NCBI RefSeq assembly: GCF_001981305.1
Contig: NZ_MSCW01000003.1
Span: forward strand, 99,717-163,716
Length of the DNA stretch: 64,000 nucleotides
Reading direction: 5' to 3'
Source of the DNA: Marinobacter lutaoensis
GTDB taxonomy: Bacteria; Pseudomonadota; Gammaproteobacteria; Pseudomonadales; Oleiphilaceae
Part shown: piece after piece, positions 41,800 to 49,822 of the stretch
How the letters are laid out: each line of letters begins with the position of its first letter
How positions within the stretch are numbered: the first letter of the stretch is position 1
Notes under the pieces: model-generated
The model's input: only the letters and a program-made list of their open reading frames with translations
Databases searched by the model: none
What the model was told of the DNA's origin: nothing
Translations under genes and position numbers: made by a program

Positions 41800-44700
41800 G
41801 ATCGTTCAGACCAAGAATCATACTGGCCGTACTGGCACTGATTGTGCCGGTTGCTGGTTATCCCGATCGCCCGGATTTTGCTCAGGAGCCCTTGTTTATC
41901 GGCAGTTCCGTGGCGCCGAATCTGATGTTTATTCTGGATGACTCCGGATCCATGGGGTGGGAGTTTATGCCGGATGATTTGAATAGGTATCATGGCATCG
42001 GCTGGAACGGTGTTGGATATCGTTATTATTATTCGTCCTATGTCAATAAAATATGGTACAACCCAGACGTAAACTATCTTCCCCCCTGGAAGTCGGATGG
42101 TTCCGGTCGTTACCCTGACTCTTTATATACCTCGGCGCCGGAGAATGGCTATAATTCTTCAAGTCAGAAACGAGATCTTAGTAATAATTTTCGTACAAAT
42201 AATTACACTATAACAAGTGGTGGTTTTTACTTCGAGTTTAATGGGCAGCCTGGTTGTGATGAAAATCCAAGGCAAAACAAATGTTATGATTATGTTTCTG
42301 TAAATGATTTGTCCGAGGAAGAGCAGATAAATTTTGCCAACTGGTATTCGTACTATAATACCCGGATGAAAGCCGCGCGGGCAGGTATAAGCTCTGCCTT
42401 TTATGATCTGCCCACCAGTTTCCGGCTTGGCTGGGGACGGATCAATCGCGGAAGTCACTCTGTTGATGGTGCAGATGACATCCAGGCTGTTGAAGAAGGT
42501 GTCAGAGAATATACCAATGACTGGCGACAGGAGTTTCTGGAATGGCTTTATGATGCTCCCGCCAGTGGCGGCACACCCCTGCGCCGGGCACTGGAAGGTG
42601 CCGGAAAATATTATGAGAAAAGCGAGAGGGCCTGGTCTGATAATCCCGGTAGCCGGGTCAGTGATACCAATCCGGTCCGTGAGTGCCGGCAGGCCTACAC
42701 CATCCTGATGTCCGACGGTTACTACAATGGAAGCAGCCCCGATAACTCGCTCAAAAAGGCGGATGACAAAAATGGCGACCAGATTACCAATAACAGGGGA
42801 GATTCTTACCGGTATACGCCGGTTGATCCATTCAAGGATGGATATGATGGGACATCCTTGGCTGATGTGGCCATGTATTACTGGAAAACGGACCTGCGTT
42901 CGGATATTGACAACTATGTACCCACTTCGGATTCGGATCCTGCCTTCTGGCAACATATGGTGACCTATACTGTAGGGCTTGGGGTGGCCGGAACCATTGA
43001 TCCGGATGATGCCTTTGCAGCTATAGATAATGAAACCGCTATTAGCTGGTGGGGTGGTGACAGTAATGAAGACAAGATCAATGATATGTTACATGCAGCG
43101 GTTAATGGTCGAGGAGGGTTCTTCAGTGCCTCTGATCCCGATACCTTTGCTGCTGAACTGAAGAAGACCGTGGACGAAATTGTAGCTGAAGCCGGTTCTT
43201 CCACGGCGGTTGAATTTGATGTGACCTCCTTCCAAGAAGGGGCAATGATGTTTTCCACCCAGTTTGACCCCAATGGCTGGACGGGCGACCTGAAGGCGGT
43301 GGAGCTGGAAGGGGCGGACACTCTGGTAGTTCCTGATATTGACGATGCCATTGCTGCCGGTAATGGCTGGTCTGCCCAGGCGCTTCTGGATAACCGGGAT
43401 CTGACAACAAACGACCGGGTGATTGTGACCTATAACGGGACAGCCGGCACCGGGTTCCGCTGGGATAACCTGGCCAATACCCAGCAGGATGATCTGCGTT
43501 ATGGGGGAGTCGGCAATACGGTTGCACAGGAACGCCTGGAATATATCCGCGGTGACCGTTCTCTGGAGGGGACCAGTGGCTGGCGCAAGCGGGGCAGCCG
43601 GCTTGGCTCCATTGTCAATTCGTCACCGGAATACGTAGGATCGCCGGATGCGATCTGGCCGGATTCCGATCCTTTCGGCACAGCCTCGGAGCGTTATTCG
43701 GATTTTGCTGAATCCAGGGAAAACCGGACTCCGGTTATCTATGTGGGATCCAATGACGGCATGCTGCATGGTTTTGATGCCAGCAAATCAGGAGGAGAAG
43801 AGGTGCTGGCCTACATCCCCGGGTTTGTCTACAACTGGGGGGAGGATAATGCCGGGCTTCATTTCCTGACAGACCCTGACTATCAGCACCGTTATTATGT
43901 GGATCTCTCCATCCGGCAGGCCGATGTTTATACAAAAGGCAAAACAGTCGATGGCAGTGTCACGGGCGGCAGAGACTGGCGCAGTATCATCGTTGGCGGT
44001 GGCCGTGCCGGCGCCAAGGGCATCTTCGCTCTGGATGTTGCCGATCCCTCCGAGTTTTCTGAAGCCAATGCCGGGAAGATCGCCTTGTGGGAGTTTACCG
44101 GTAGCGATAATCCGAAAATGGGATATGTTATCCAGGCGCCCATTATCGCCATGACCAAATGGGGCGCCTCGGATATCCGCTGGACGGCCTTTGTGGCCAA
44201 TGGCTATAACTCGGATACGGCTTCTACCGGTTTCTTCATGCTTGATATCGAAGGCGGTATGGATGGCTCTTGGGACAGTGACGACATTCGCTATATCGAG
44301 TTCGAATCCGGGGGGAGCGGGCTTTCCCCGTTGCTGGCACTGGATACCACCGGGGACTATCTGGTTGACCGGGTCTATGCCGGCGATCTGGATGGTAATC
44401 TTTGGGTCGCCAGAGTAGATTCGTCTGGCGACTGGGCTTCGGCCTACACTTCCGGCAGTGTGGCGCAGCCCCTGTTCACTGCAGCCAGTAATCAGGCCAT
44501 CACAGCAGCGCCGGTTGCGGCTTCCAATGATGAGGTTTCTCGTGCCGGCAATACGCCCAACCTGATGGTGTATTTCGGAACCGGCCAGTATCTGGAGTCG
44601 GATGATGTCACGTCCACCGATACACAATCTGTCTATGGTGTCTGGGACCGTGGCAGTTTCGGCCTGACACGTAGTAACCTGCAGGGGCGCACCATTAGTA

Positions 44701-45152
44701 CAGGAATCCTGACCGACTCAGACGGTACCACCGCCGCCGTGCGCTATTCAGACGGAGACGCCATTGATTTTGGTTCGGCCAAGGGCTGGTATGTGGATCT
44801 GCCAACGTCGGGTGAGCGGGTCACAACCAGCGCTCAGGTTCGCGGTAATTTTGTTTACATCAATACACTGATTCCTGATCAGGATCCGTGTCTGGGCGGG
44901 GGCAGTGGTTGGCTGATGGCCTTTGGCCTTGATGGTCGCACTCCGGAAGACAGGGCTTTTCTGTCATTCGAGGATGAGGTGGCTGGATACTTGGTTAACG
45001 GCCTGCCGAATGAGTCCACAATTCTTGGAAATTACCGGGTCACCTCCACCAGCAATACGGATGAGCCGGTGGATACCATGGAATTGCCACCATTAAGCGG
45101 TGCGGTAACCGATGCTGGCCGGCGGGGCTGGGTTGAGCTGATTGATGAGTAA
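41796..45152 (+). CDS. pilY1: Type IV pilus tip-associated adhesin PilY1
   Basis: 1118 residues with an N-terminal signal peptide (LAVLALIVPVAG). The N-terminal half holds a von Willebrand A-like domain with MIDAS residues Asp48, Ser50 and Ser52 (FILDDSGSMGW) and a Tyr/Asn-rich insert (42000-42400) of much lower GC. The C-terminal half is the PilC/PilY1 beta-propeller (about 560-1000; VIYVGSNDGMLHGFDASKSGGE). The calcium loop has acidic residues Asp850, Asp854 and Asp858 (DTTGDYLVD), with Thr852 where P. aeruginosa has Asn. It serves as adhesin/mechanosensor and controls pilus extension and retraction. Confidence 0.94.
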   Translation: MRSFRPRIILAVLALIVPVAGYPDRPDFAQEPLFIGSSVAPNLMFILDDSGSMGWEFMPDDLNRYHGIGWNGVGYRYYYSSYVNKIWYNPDVNYLPPWKSDGSGRYPDSLYTSAPENGYNSSSQKRDLSNNFRTNNYTITSGGFYFEFNGQPGCDENPRQNKCYDYVSVNDLSEEEQINFANWYSYYNTRMKAARAGISSAFYDLPTSFRLGWGRINRGSHSVDGADDIQAVEEGVREYTNDWRQEFLEWLYDAPASGGTPLRRALEGAGKYYEKSERAWSDNPGSRVSDTNPVRECRQAYTILMSDGYYNGSSPDNSLKKADDKNGDQITNNRGDSYRYTPVDPFKDGYDGTSLADVAMYYWKTDLRSDIDNYVPTSDSDPAFWQHMVTYTVGLGVAGTIDPDDAFAAIDNETAISWWGGDSNEDKINDMLHAAVNGRGGFFSASDPDTFAAELKKTVDEIVAEAGSSTAVEFDVTSFQEGAMMFSTQFDPNGWTGDLKAVELEGADTLVVPDIDDAIAAGNGWSAQALLDNRDLTTNDRVIVTYNGTAGTGFRWDNLANTQQDDLRYGGVGNTVAQERLEYIRGDRSLEGTSGWRKRGSRLGSIVNSSPEYVGSPDAIWPDSDPFGTASERYSDFAESRENRTPVIYVGSNDGMLHGFDASKSGGEEVLAYIPGFVYNWGEDNAGLHFLTDPDYQHRYYVDLSIRQADVYTKGKTVDGSVTGGRDWRSIIVGGGRAGAKGIFALDVADPSEFSEANAGKIALWEFTGSDNPKMGYVIQAPIIAMTKWGASDIRWTAFVANGYNSDTASTGFFMLDIEGGMDGSWDSDDIRYIEFESGGSGLSPLLALDTTGDYLVDRVYAGDLDGNLWVARVDSSGDWASAYTSGSVAQPLFTAASNQAITAAPVAASNDEVSRAGNTPNLMVYFGTGQYLESDDVTSTDTQSVYGVWDRGSFGLTRSNLQGRTISTGILTDSDGTTAAVRYSDGDAIDFGSAKGWYVDLPTSGERVTTSAQVRGNFVYINTLIPDQDPCLGGGSGWLMAFGLDGRTPEDRAFLSFEDEVAGYLVNGLPNESTILGNYRVTSTSNTDEPVDTMELPPLSGAVTDAGRRGWVELIDE

Positions 45153-45195
45153 ACATGGTCCGACCAGCCAGGCAGACAGAACAGGAGGATCACTT

Positions 45196-45519
45196 GTGAA
45201 AGCATTTATTGTGGCGGGAATCTTGATATTTACTCTGGCCGCTGCGCCTGGGTGGGGGCAGGACAGAGGGCCTGTGGCGGACGGAGCCGTTGCTCACAAG
45301 ACTGAATATACAATTGATGCGATTTATCCGGAGGACTCCCGCATTGTGATTGATGACGGGGAGTACTATGTCACAGGTCCTGTGATGATCAACGGGCAGG
45401 AGATCCCCGCCGGCGGTGTCCTGAAGGTGCTGCGGCAGGGGCAGAAGCTTTTCAATATTGTCGCTGAACGGCAGGGTCAGGACGAGGTACTTGTACTGAA
45501 AGGGGCGGATATCCTGTGA
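45196..45519 (+). CDS. pilY2: PilY2-like fimbrial biogenesis protein
   Basis: A 107-residue secreted protein starting with GTG at 45196; GGAGG 7 bases upstream decides this start over an upstream ATG inside pilY1. A signal peptide (KAFIVAGILIFTLAAAPGWG) is followed by a small beta-rich domain (YTIDAIYPEDSRIVIDDGEY, VLKVLRQGQKLFNIVAERQ). Size and position between pilY1 and pilE match P. aeruginosa pilY2; sequence alone is less decisive. Function in pilus assembly is not well defined. Confidence 0.65.
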   Translation: MKAFIVAGILIFTLAAAPGWGQDRGPVADGAVAHKTEYTIDAIYPEDSRIVIDDGEYYVTGPVMINGQEIPAGGVLKVLRQGQKLFNIVAERQGQDEVLVLKGADIL

Positions 45520-45944
45520 TGATAAGACGCAAGTTTTATCCGGCACTCAGGACCCTGGCCGGATTTACTCTGATTGAACTGATGATTGTGGTAGCCATCA
45601 TCGGTATTATTGCGGCGATTGCCTACCCCTCCTATCAGGAACATGTGCGGAAAACCCGCCGGGCGACGGCTCAGGCGGATCTGATGGAACTTGCCCAGTG
45701 GATGGAGCGGCAGTACGCACCGGATTATTCCTATCTTGACGGTGGCAACCAGCCGGTACTGCCGTTTACGGTTTCGCCACGCAACGGAACTGCATTCTAC
45801 AATCTGAGTTTTTCCGGCAATGTGACGCAGAATGGGTTCACCCTGCAGGCCGTACCTACCGGTGCCCAGGCAGCTGACCGATGCGGCACCCTGACGCTCA
45901 ACAGTGCCGGTTCCCGGAGCGCTGCCGAGGCAGACTGCTGGTAG
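45519..45944 (+). CDS. pilE: Minor pilin PilE
   Basis: 141 residues. Prepilin cleavage after Gly15 (RTLAG/FTLIELMIVVAIIGI) with mature Glu5, then AAIAYPSYQEHVRKTRRATAQADLMELAQWMER, the PilE-type pattern. The C-terminal D-region disulfide pair is in DRCGTLT and EADCW. Start in a TGATG overlap with pilY2. It is the last gene of the operon, and its stop lies 2 bases from the end of convergent fimT. The major pilin PilA is a different, absent gene. Confidence 0.87.
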   Translation: MIRRKFYPALRTLAGFTLIELMIVVAIIGIIAAIAYPSYQEHVRKTRRATAQADLMELAQWMERQYAPDYSYLDGGNQPVLPFTVSPRNGTAFYNLSFSGNVTQNGFTLQAVPTGAQAADRCGTLTLNSAGSRSAAEADCW

Positions 45945-45946
45945 TG

Positions 45947-46504
45947 TCAACATCTGACATTGTGGCCGTCTGCCCGGTTGGGAATGCCGTCGCCATCAGT
46001 GTCTCGAGCCAGCCGGACACGGCCGCCCCGGCTGATGACGAGATGCGCCGAACGGCGGCTGTCGCTATTGTCGGGGCACCAGGTAATATTGCCTAGATCG
46101 CTGTAAATCATACCGTCGGCCCGGTACTGGAAGTAACTGCGCGACAGGGAGCTGGCAAAGCGTCGGCCGCTATCCGGGGGCGAAAGAATCCGGATAATGT
46201 CCCTGGTGTCGGTGATCTGTCTTCGGTTTTCCGGATCGAAGAATGCATAGAGAGGGTCGTTCCAGTTCCTTCCACACTTTAAATTTGCGCTGACTGGGCA
46301 GACAGTAACAATGCGTCCGCTAAGAATGGACTGCTGTCGTGCCAGCACAAAAAAACCGAGTAAGTCGTTCGCTTCCGCCGTTGCCCGGGAGTCGTTTATC
46401 AACGTGCTGAAGCTGGGAACCGCTGAAAAAACGAGAATGGATACAATAACCAGGGAAATAATGAGCTCGACAAGTGTCAAGCCCCCTTGGGTAGCACGGT
46501 TCAT
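45947..46504 (-). CDS. fimT: GspH/FimT family minor pilin FimT
   Basis: 185 residues. Processing after Gly8 (TQGG-type site, MNRATQG/GLTLVELII) with a long hydrophobic helix. The ATG at 46504 follows GGAGG by six bases; 24 upstream residues in the open frame are rejected. The tail has GGRVRLARDTDGDGIPNR: a GRxR motif at 161-164 of the kind reported to bind DNA in FimT proteins of naturally competent bacteria, followed by a calcium-loop-like DTDGDG. Convergent with pilE, downstream of pilR. In Pseudomonas fimT precedes fimU on the same strand, so the arrangement here is different. Confidence 0.82.
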   Translation of the reverse strand: MNRATQGGLTLVELIISLVIVSILVFSAVPSFSTLINDSRATAEANDLLGFFVLARQQSILSGRIVTVCPVSANLKCGRNWNDPLYAFFDPENRRQITDTRDIIRILSPPDSGRRFASSLSRSYFQYRADGMIYSDLGNITWCPDNSDSRRSAHLVISRGGRVRLARDTDGDGIPNRADGHNVRC

Positions 46505-46557
46505 CCTTGAACCTCCATGTTGGTACTTCGTCCTGAAGTCGCATTTATCGTGAGTGA

Positions 46558-46577
46558 AGTGGGCGCTCCCGCCCACT
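46558..46577. repeat. Inverted repeat between pilR and fimT
   Basis: AGTGGGCG, 4-base loop, CGCCCACT; a perfect 8-bp stem. On neither strand is it followed by a T-run, so it is a possible leader hairpin of fimT rather than a terminator. Confidence 0.5.
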
Positions 46578-46615
46578 GAAAAAGCAGTTTAGACTAACCT
46601 CATTCCGTTACCCAG

Positions 46616-47998
46616 TCACTCCATTCCCAACTTCTTCAACCGATACCGTAACGCCCGAAAACTGATTCCCAGGCGCTTGGCTGCTGCGGTCTTGTTCCAG
46701 CGAGTGGCCTCCAGGGCCCTTTCGATGGCTTGGCGTTCGATGGACTCGAGGTAGTTTTCCAGGTCGATTTCGCCGTCAGGCAAGGACGACGGGGGGGCAG
46801 GGAGAGGGTTGCCGGTACCGGCTGTCCCGGCCATGGCGTCCTGGGCACCGTTGCCCAGGTGTAGGTCCTTGGCGCTGATCCGGTCGTTGTCACACAGAGT
46901 GAAGGCACGCTCAAGGATGTTCTCAAGCTCCCGCACATTGCCGGGGAAGTCGTAGGCTTTCAGCCGTTCGACGGCGTCGGGGGTCAGGCTCGCCGGAGGG
47001 CACTCGTACTCATCCGCAATCCGTTGCAGGATGTGCTCCGCCAGAATCTCGATATCCTCCGGTCGTTCCCTGAGCGGGGGCACCGCCAGTTCGATCACGT
47101 TGATACGGTAGAACAGGTCCTGCCGGAAGCCGCCTTCCTGTACCAGTTTGGGGAGGTTTTTGTGGGTGGCACTCAACACCCGGATATCCACTGGAATTTC
47201 CCGGGTGTCGCCCACAGGCCGCACGGCTTTTTCCTGGATGGCCCGAAGCAGCTTCACCTGCATTGCCAGGGGCAGGTCTGCCACTTCGTCCAGAAACAGG
47301 GTGCCGCCATCCGCCGAGCGGAACAGCCCGTCCTTGTTTTCAACCGCGCCGGTGAAACTGCCTTTCTTGTGCCCGAAAAACTCGCTCTCCATGAGCTCAG
47401 AAGGAATGGCGCCGCAGTTGACGGCGACGAAGGGGCCGTCTCGTCTCGGGCCCTGCAAGTGGATCATTCGGGCCACCAGCTCTTTGCCACTGCCGGACTC
47501 GCCACAGATAAACACCGGCGCCTGGCTGCGTGCCAGTTTTCGGGTTTGCGCCCTGAGCTTTCGGATCTGGGGGGATTGGCCCAGTAACAGGCCCGGTTCG
47601 TCCTGTTCCGCACTGGCCTGGGGGCCAGGCTCGGAGAGTTTGAGGGCGCTGTTGACGAGTTCCCGGAGGCGAGCCAGCTCCACGGGCTTGGAGACGAAAT
47701 CAAAGGCTCCGGCTTTCAGTGCCTCGATGGCGGTTTCCATGCTGCCATAGGCGGTGATGACGGCGACCGGTGTTGCAGGCGCATGCTGCTGGATCCAGTG
47801 GACCAGGTCGATGCCGCAGCCATCGGGTAGGTTCATATCGGTGAGACACAACTGTGGCTGATGTGCCGACAGAAGCTGGCGGGCTGTGGTCAGGTCGGGG
47901 GCGGTCAGGGTTGCGACGCCCATCCGGGCGAGGGTGATTTCGAGCAGGTCCCGGATATCGGGCTCGTCGTCAACAATCAGTACGGTATGGCTGGTCAT
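46616..47998 (-). CDS. pilR: Sigma-54-dependent response regulator PilR
   Basis: 460 residues in three parts. The receiver domain (1-120) has phosphorylation site Asp54 (LCLTDMNLPDG). The AAA+ domain (about 135-370) has Walker A GESGSGKE, the sigma-54 contact loop as GSFTGA (the PilR variant of GAFTGA) and TLFLDEVADLPL. The Fis-type helix-turn-helix (about 425-460) has ALEATRWNKTAAAKRLGISF. In relatives it activates pilA with sigma-54. pilS lies 57 bases upstream. Confidence 0.95.
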   Translation of the reverse strand: MTSHTVLIVDDEPDIRDLLEITLARMGVATLTAPDLTTARQLLSAHQPQLCLTDMNLPDGCGIDLVHWIQQHAPATPVAVITAYGSMETAIEALKAGAFDFVSKPVELARLRELVNSALKLSEPGPQASAEQDEPGLLLGQSPQIRKLRAQTRKLARSQAPVFICGESGSGKELVARMIHLQGPRRDGPFVAVNCGAIPSELMESEFFGHKKGSFTGAVENKDGLFRSADGGTLFLDEVADLPLAMQVKLLRAIQEKAVRPVGDTREIPVDIRVLSATHKNLPKLVQEGGFRQDLFYRINVIELAVPPLRERPEDIEILAEHILQRIADEYECPPASLTPDAVERLKAYDFPGNVRELENILERAFTLCDNDRISAKDLHLGNGAQDAMAGTAGTGNPLPAPPSSLPDGEIDLENYLESIERQAIERALEATRWNKTAAAKRLGISFRALRYRLKKLGME

Positions 47999-48055
47999 TG
48001 TCGTGTGTCGGTTCCGTGTCGTGTCCGGATATTCGGTCCTTCCGCTGGGGACAAC

Positions 48056-49705
48056 TCAGATCAGTCGACCGGGGTGGGCGAACGTCATGCGGAAGCAGCA
48101 GCCAGGCTGATCGTCTTCCACCAGGGCCAAGTGAGCTTGGTTAGCCTCGCACAGTTCCCTGGCAAGATAAAGCCCGAGCCCGGTACCGCTTTTGTCGGTG
48201 GTGAAGAAGGGTTCGAACACGGCACCGCGGTGCTCCGGCGCAATGCCCGGCCCAAAGTCACGCACCTCCACGAACGCTCTTTCCCTGTTCGCCATGGGGC
48301 CGGCCCGAAGCCGTACCCTGCGGGTCCCCGTTTGCTGCTCACTGTAGCGCAGGCCGTTGTCGCAGAGATTGACCAAGACCTGCTCGATCTGGCTTTTGTC
48401 GAACCGGGCCGGAGGCGTGTTGGGATCGATGTCCAGTTCGATGAAGGCGGGGGGCGAGTGGGTGGCGTCAGCCTGTAGGAAATCCCGGCGAAATTCCGGC
48501 AGCCATTGGCTGATGTCCACCAGTTCCGGGTCCGCGGCCCTGCGCCGGGATAGATCCAGAACGTTTTCGATGATGCCGTTGACCCGTTTTGAGTGGCGCC
48601 GGATGATGTCCAGCATGCGCCGATCCCCTGCTGCCAGGCTGGGCGACTCCTCCAACAGCTGGGCTGCGTGGCTGATAGCGCCCAGGGGGTTGCGGATTTC
48701 ATGGGCGATGCCGGCAGTCAGTCGTCCCAGGGAGGCCAGTTTCATTTGCTGGGCCTGCTGGGTGACTTTGCTCATGTCCTCGATGAATACTAGAATCTGG
48801 TCGCCCCGTTCCCGGTCCAGCTGGGTAAAATTGGCCTGCAACAGCGGGGAGGCGGGGTTAGGCTGGAATGGCGAGACCCGGCGCCGCGGATCCTTCAGCC
48901 AGGCGTCCAGCCCCTGTCGCAGTGCCGGTGGCAGGGTGCGCGGGTGGTGCAGGGGCGATGCCGTCGTCTCGGTGCCGGAGCCGAACAGCAGTTCCTCCGC
49001 CGCAGCGTTGACGAGCCGGATTTGCCCGAAGCGGTCCAGAACCAGGATGCCGGTGCGCATGCGCTGGATGATCTGCTGGTTGATGCGCTCCAGTTCGGCA
49101 ATGCTCCGGGCTCGACTTGACGCCAGGGCCTCGCTTCGGATCATGCGCCGGGAAATGTTCTGCAGCAGGAAGGCCGTGGCGAAATAGAGAATGCCCAGGG
49201 AGCCGGCGCGTACGATGTTGTCGGCGTTCTCGTTCAATGCCAGAATCGCCCAGCCGGCGATACCAAGGGAGCAGATCGCCGCCAGGGCAGCGTAGAAGGT
49301 GCCCATGCGACTGGGGGTCAGGATGTTGCCCGCCGCCACCGAGATGATCACGAGGTTGGCCAAGCCATTGGTGATGCCGGTGCTGGACAGCAGCAGGCCA
49401 TGCATGATCAGGATGTCCAGTAGGATTGACAGGGTGATGTGACGTTGGCCGGGACGAAAGCCGGCCACCAACACCAGTCCAATGAAGGCATTGAGCGCCA
49501 GATAAGAAACGACGCCGGCCTGGTAGTAGTCGTGCCAGCGGAAGCGGGTATCGAAGGTAACCGGCTCGATCAGAAGCAGCCCCACCAGCATCAGGCTCAC
49601 CACCAAACGATAGTGGTTGTAAATGCGAAACAGCTTGATCTGCTGTTCGTTGCTTGCGCGCGTTTCCGCGTAGGTCGGGGTGTCGGTCATGTTGCCGGTT
49701 GTCAT
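48056..49705 (-). CDS. pilS: Sensor histidine kinase PilS
   Basis: About 549 residues. Six hydrophobic helices in the first 200 (LVVSLMLVGLLLIEPV, VVSYLALNAFIGLVLVAGF, LANLVIISVAAGNIL) are followed by a PAS-like domain (RMRTGILVLDRFGQIRLVN). The HisKA phosphoacceptor is in TAGIAHEIRNPLGAISHAAQLL. The ATPase has the N box NLCDNGLRYS and G boxes DFGPGIAPE and GTGLGLYLARE. In Pseudomonas PilS senses major pilin in the membrane and phosphorylates PilR. Start chosen at 49705; ATG 49690 is an alternative; the frame open to 49963 runs into nadE antisense and is rejected. Confidence 0.93.
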   Translation of the reverse strand: MTTGNMTDTPTYAETRASNEQQIKLFRIYNHYRLVVSLMLVGLLLIEPVTFDTRFRWHDYYQAGVVSYLALNAFIGLVLVAGFRPGQRHITLSILLDILIMHGLLLSSTGITNGLANLVIISVAAGNILTPSRMGTFYAALAAICSLGIAGWAILALNENADNIVRAGSLGILYFATAFLLQNISRRMIRSEALASSRARSIAELERINQQIIQRMRTGILVLDRFGQIRLVNAAAEELLFGSGTETTASPLHHPRTLPPALRQGLDAWLKDPRRRVSPFQPNPASPLLQANFTQLDRERGDQILVFIEDMSKVTQQAQQMKLASLGRLTAGIAHEIRNPLGAISHAAQLLEESPSLAAGDRRMLDIIRRHSKRVNGIIENVLDLSRRRAADPELVDISQWLPEFRRDFLQADATHSPPAFIELDIDPNTPPARFDKSQIEQVLVNLCDNGLRYSEQQTGTRRVRLRAGPMANRERAFVEVRDFGPGIAPEHRGAVFEPFFTTDKSGTGLGLYLARELCEANQAHLALVEDDQPGCCFRMTFAHPGRLI

Positions 49706-49780
49706 GGGTCTCGTTGTTTTGGCTGCCGGGGCGTGGGAGCGAATCGGCGGCTCCCTAGGGAATCCTGAGCTTCGCGGGGT

Positions 49781-49786
49781 TATAAT
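49781..49786 (+). promoter_or_regulatory. -10 box of nadE
   Basis: A perfect TATAAT 37 bases before the nadE ATG in otherwise GC-rich sequence. No good -35 is seen at 16-18 bases. Transcription from it would start at about 49793, which argues against an in-frame GTG at 49796 as the start codon. Confidence 0.5.
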
Positions 49787-49822
49787 AGCGTTTTCGTGGC
49801 AACAAGTTACAGGAGCCGATCT

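Noticed and set aside
46558..46577. Hairpin after pilR as an intrinsic terminator
   Set aside because: No T-run follows the stem on either strand; the nearby T-run precedes the stem in the pilR direction.
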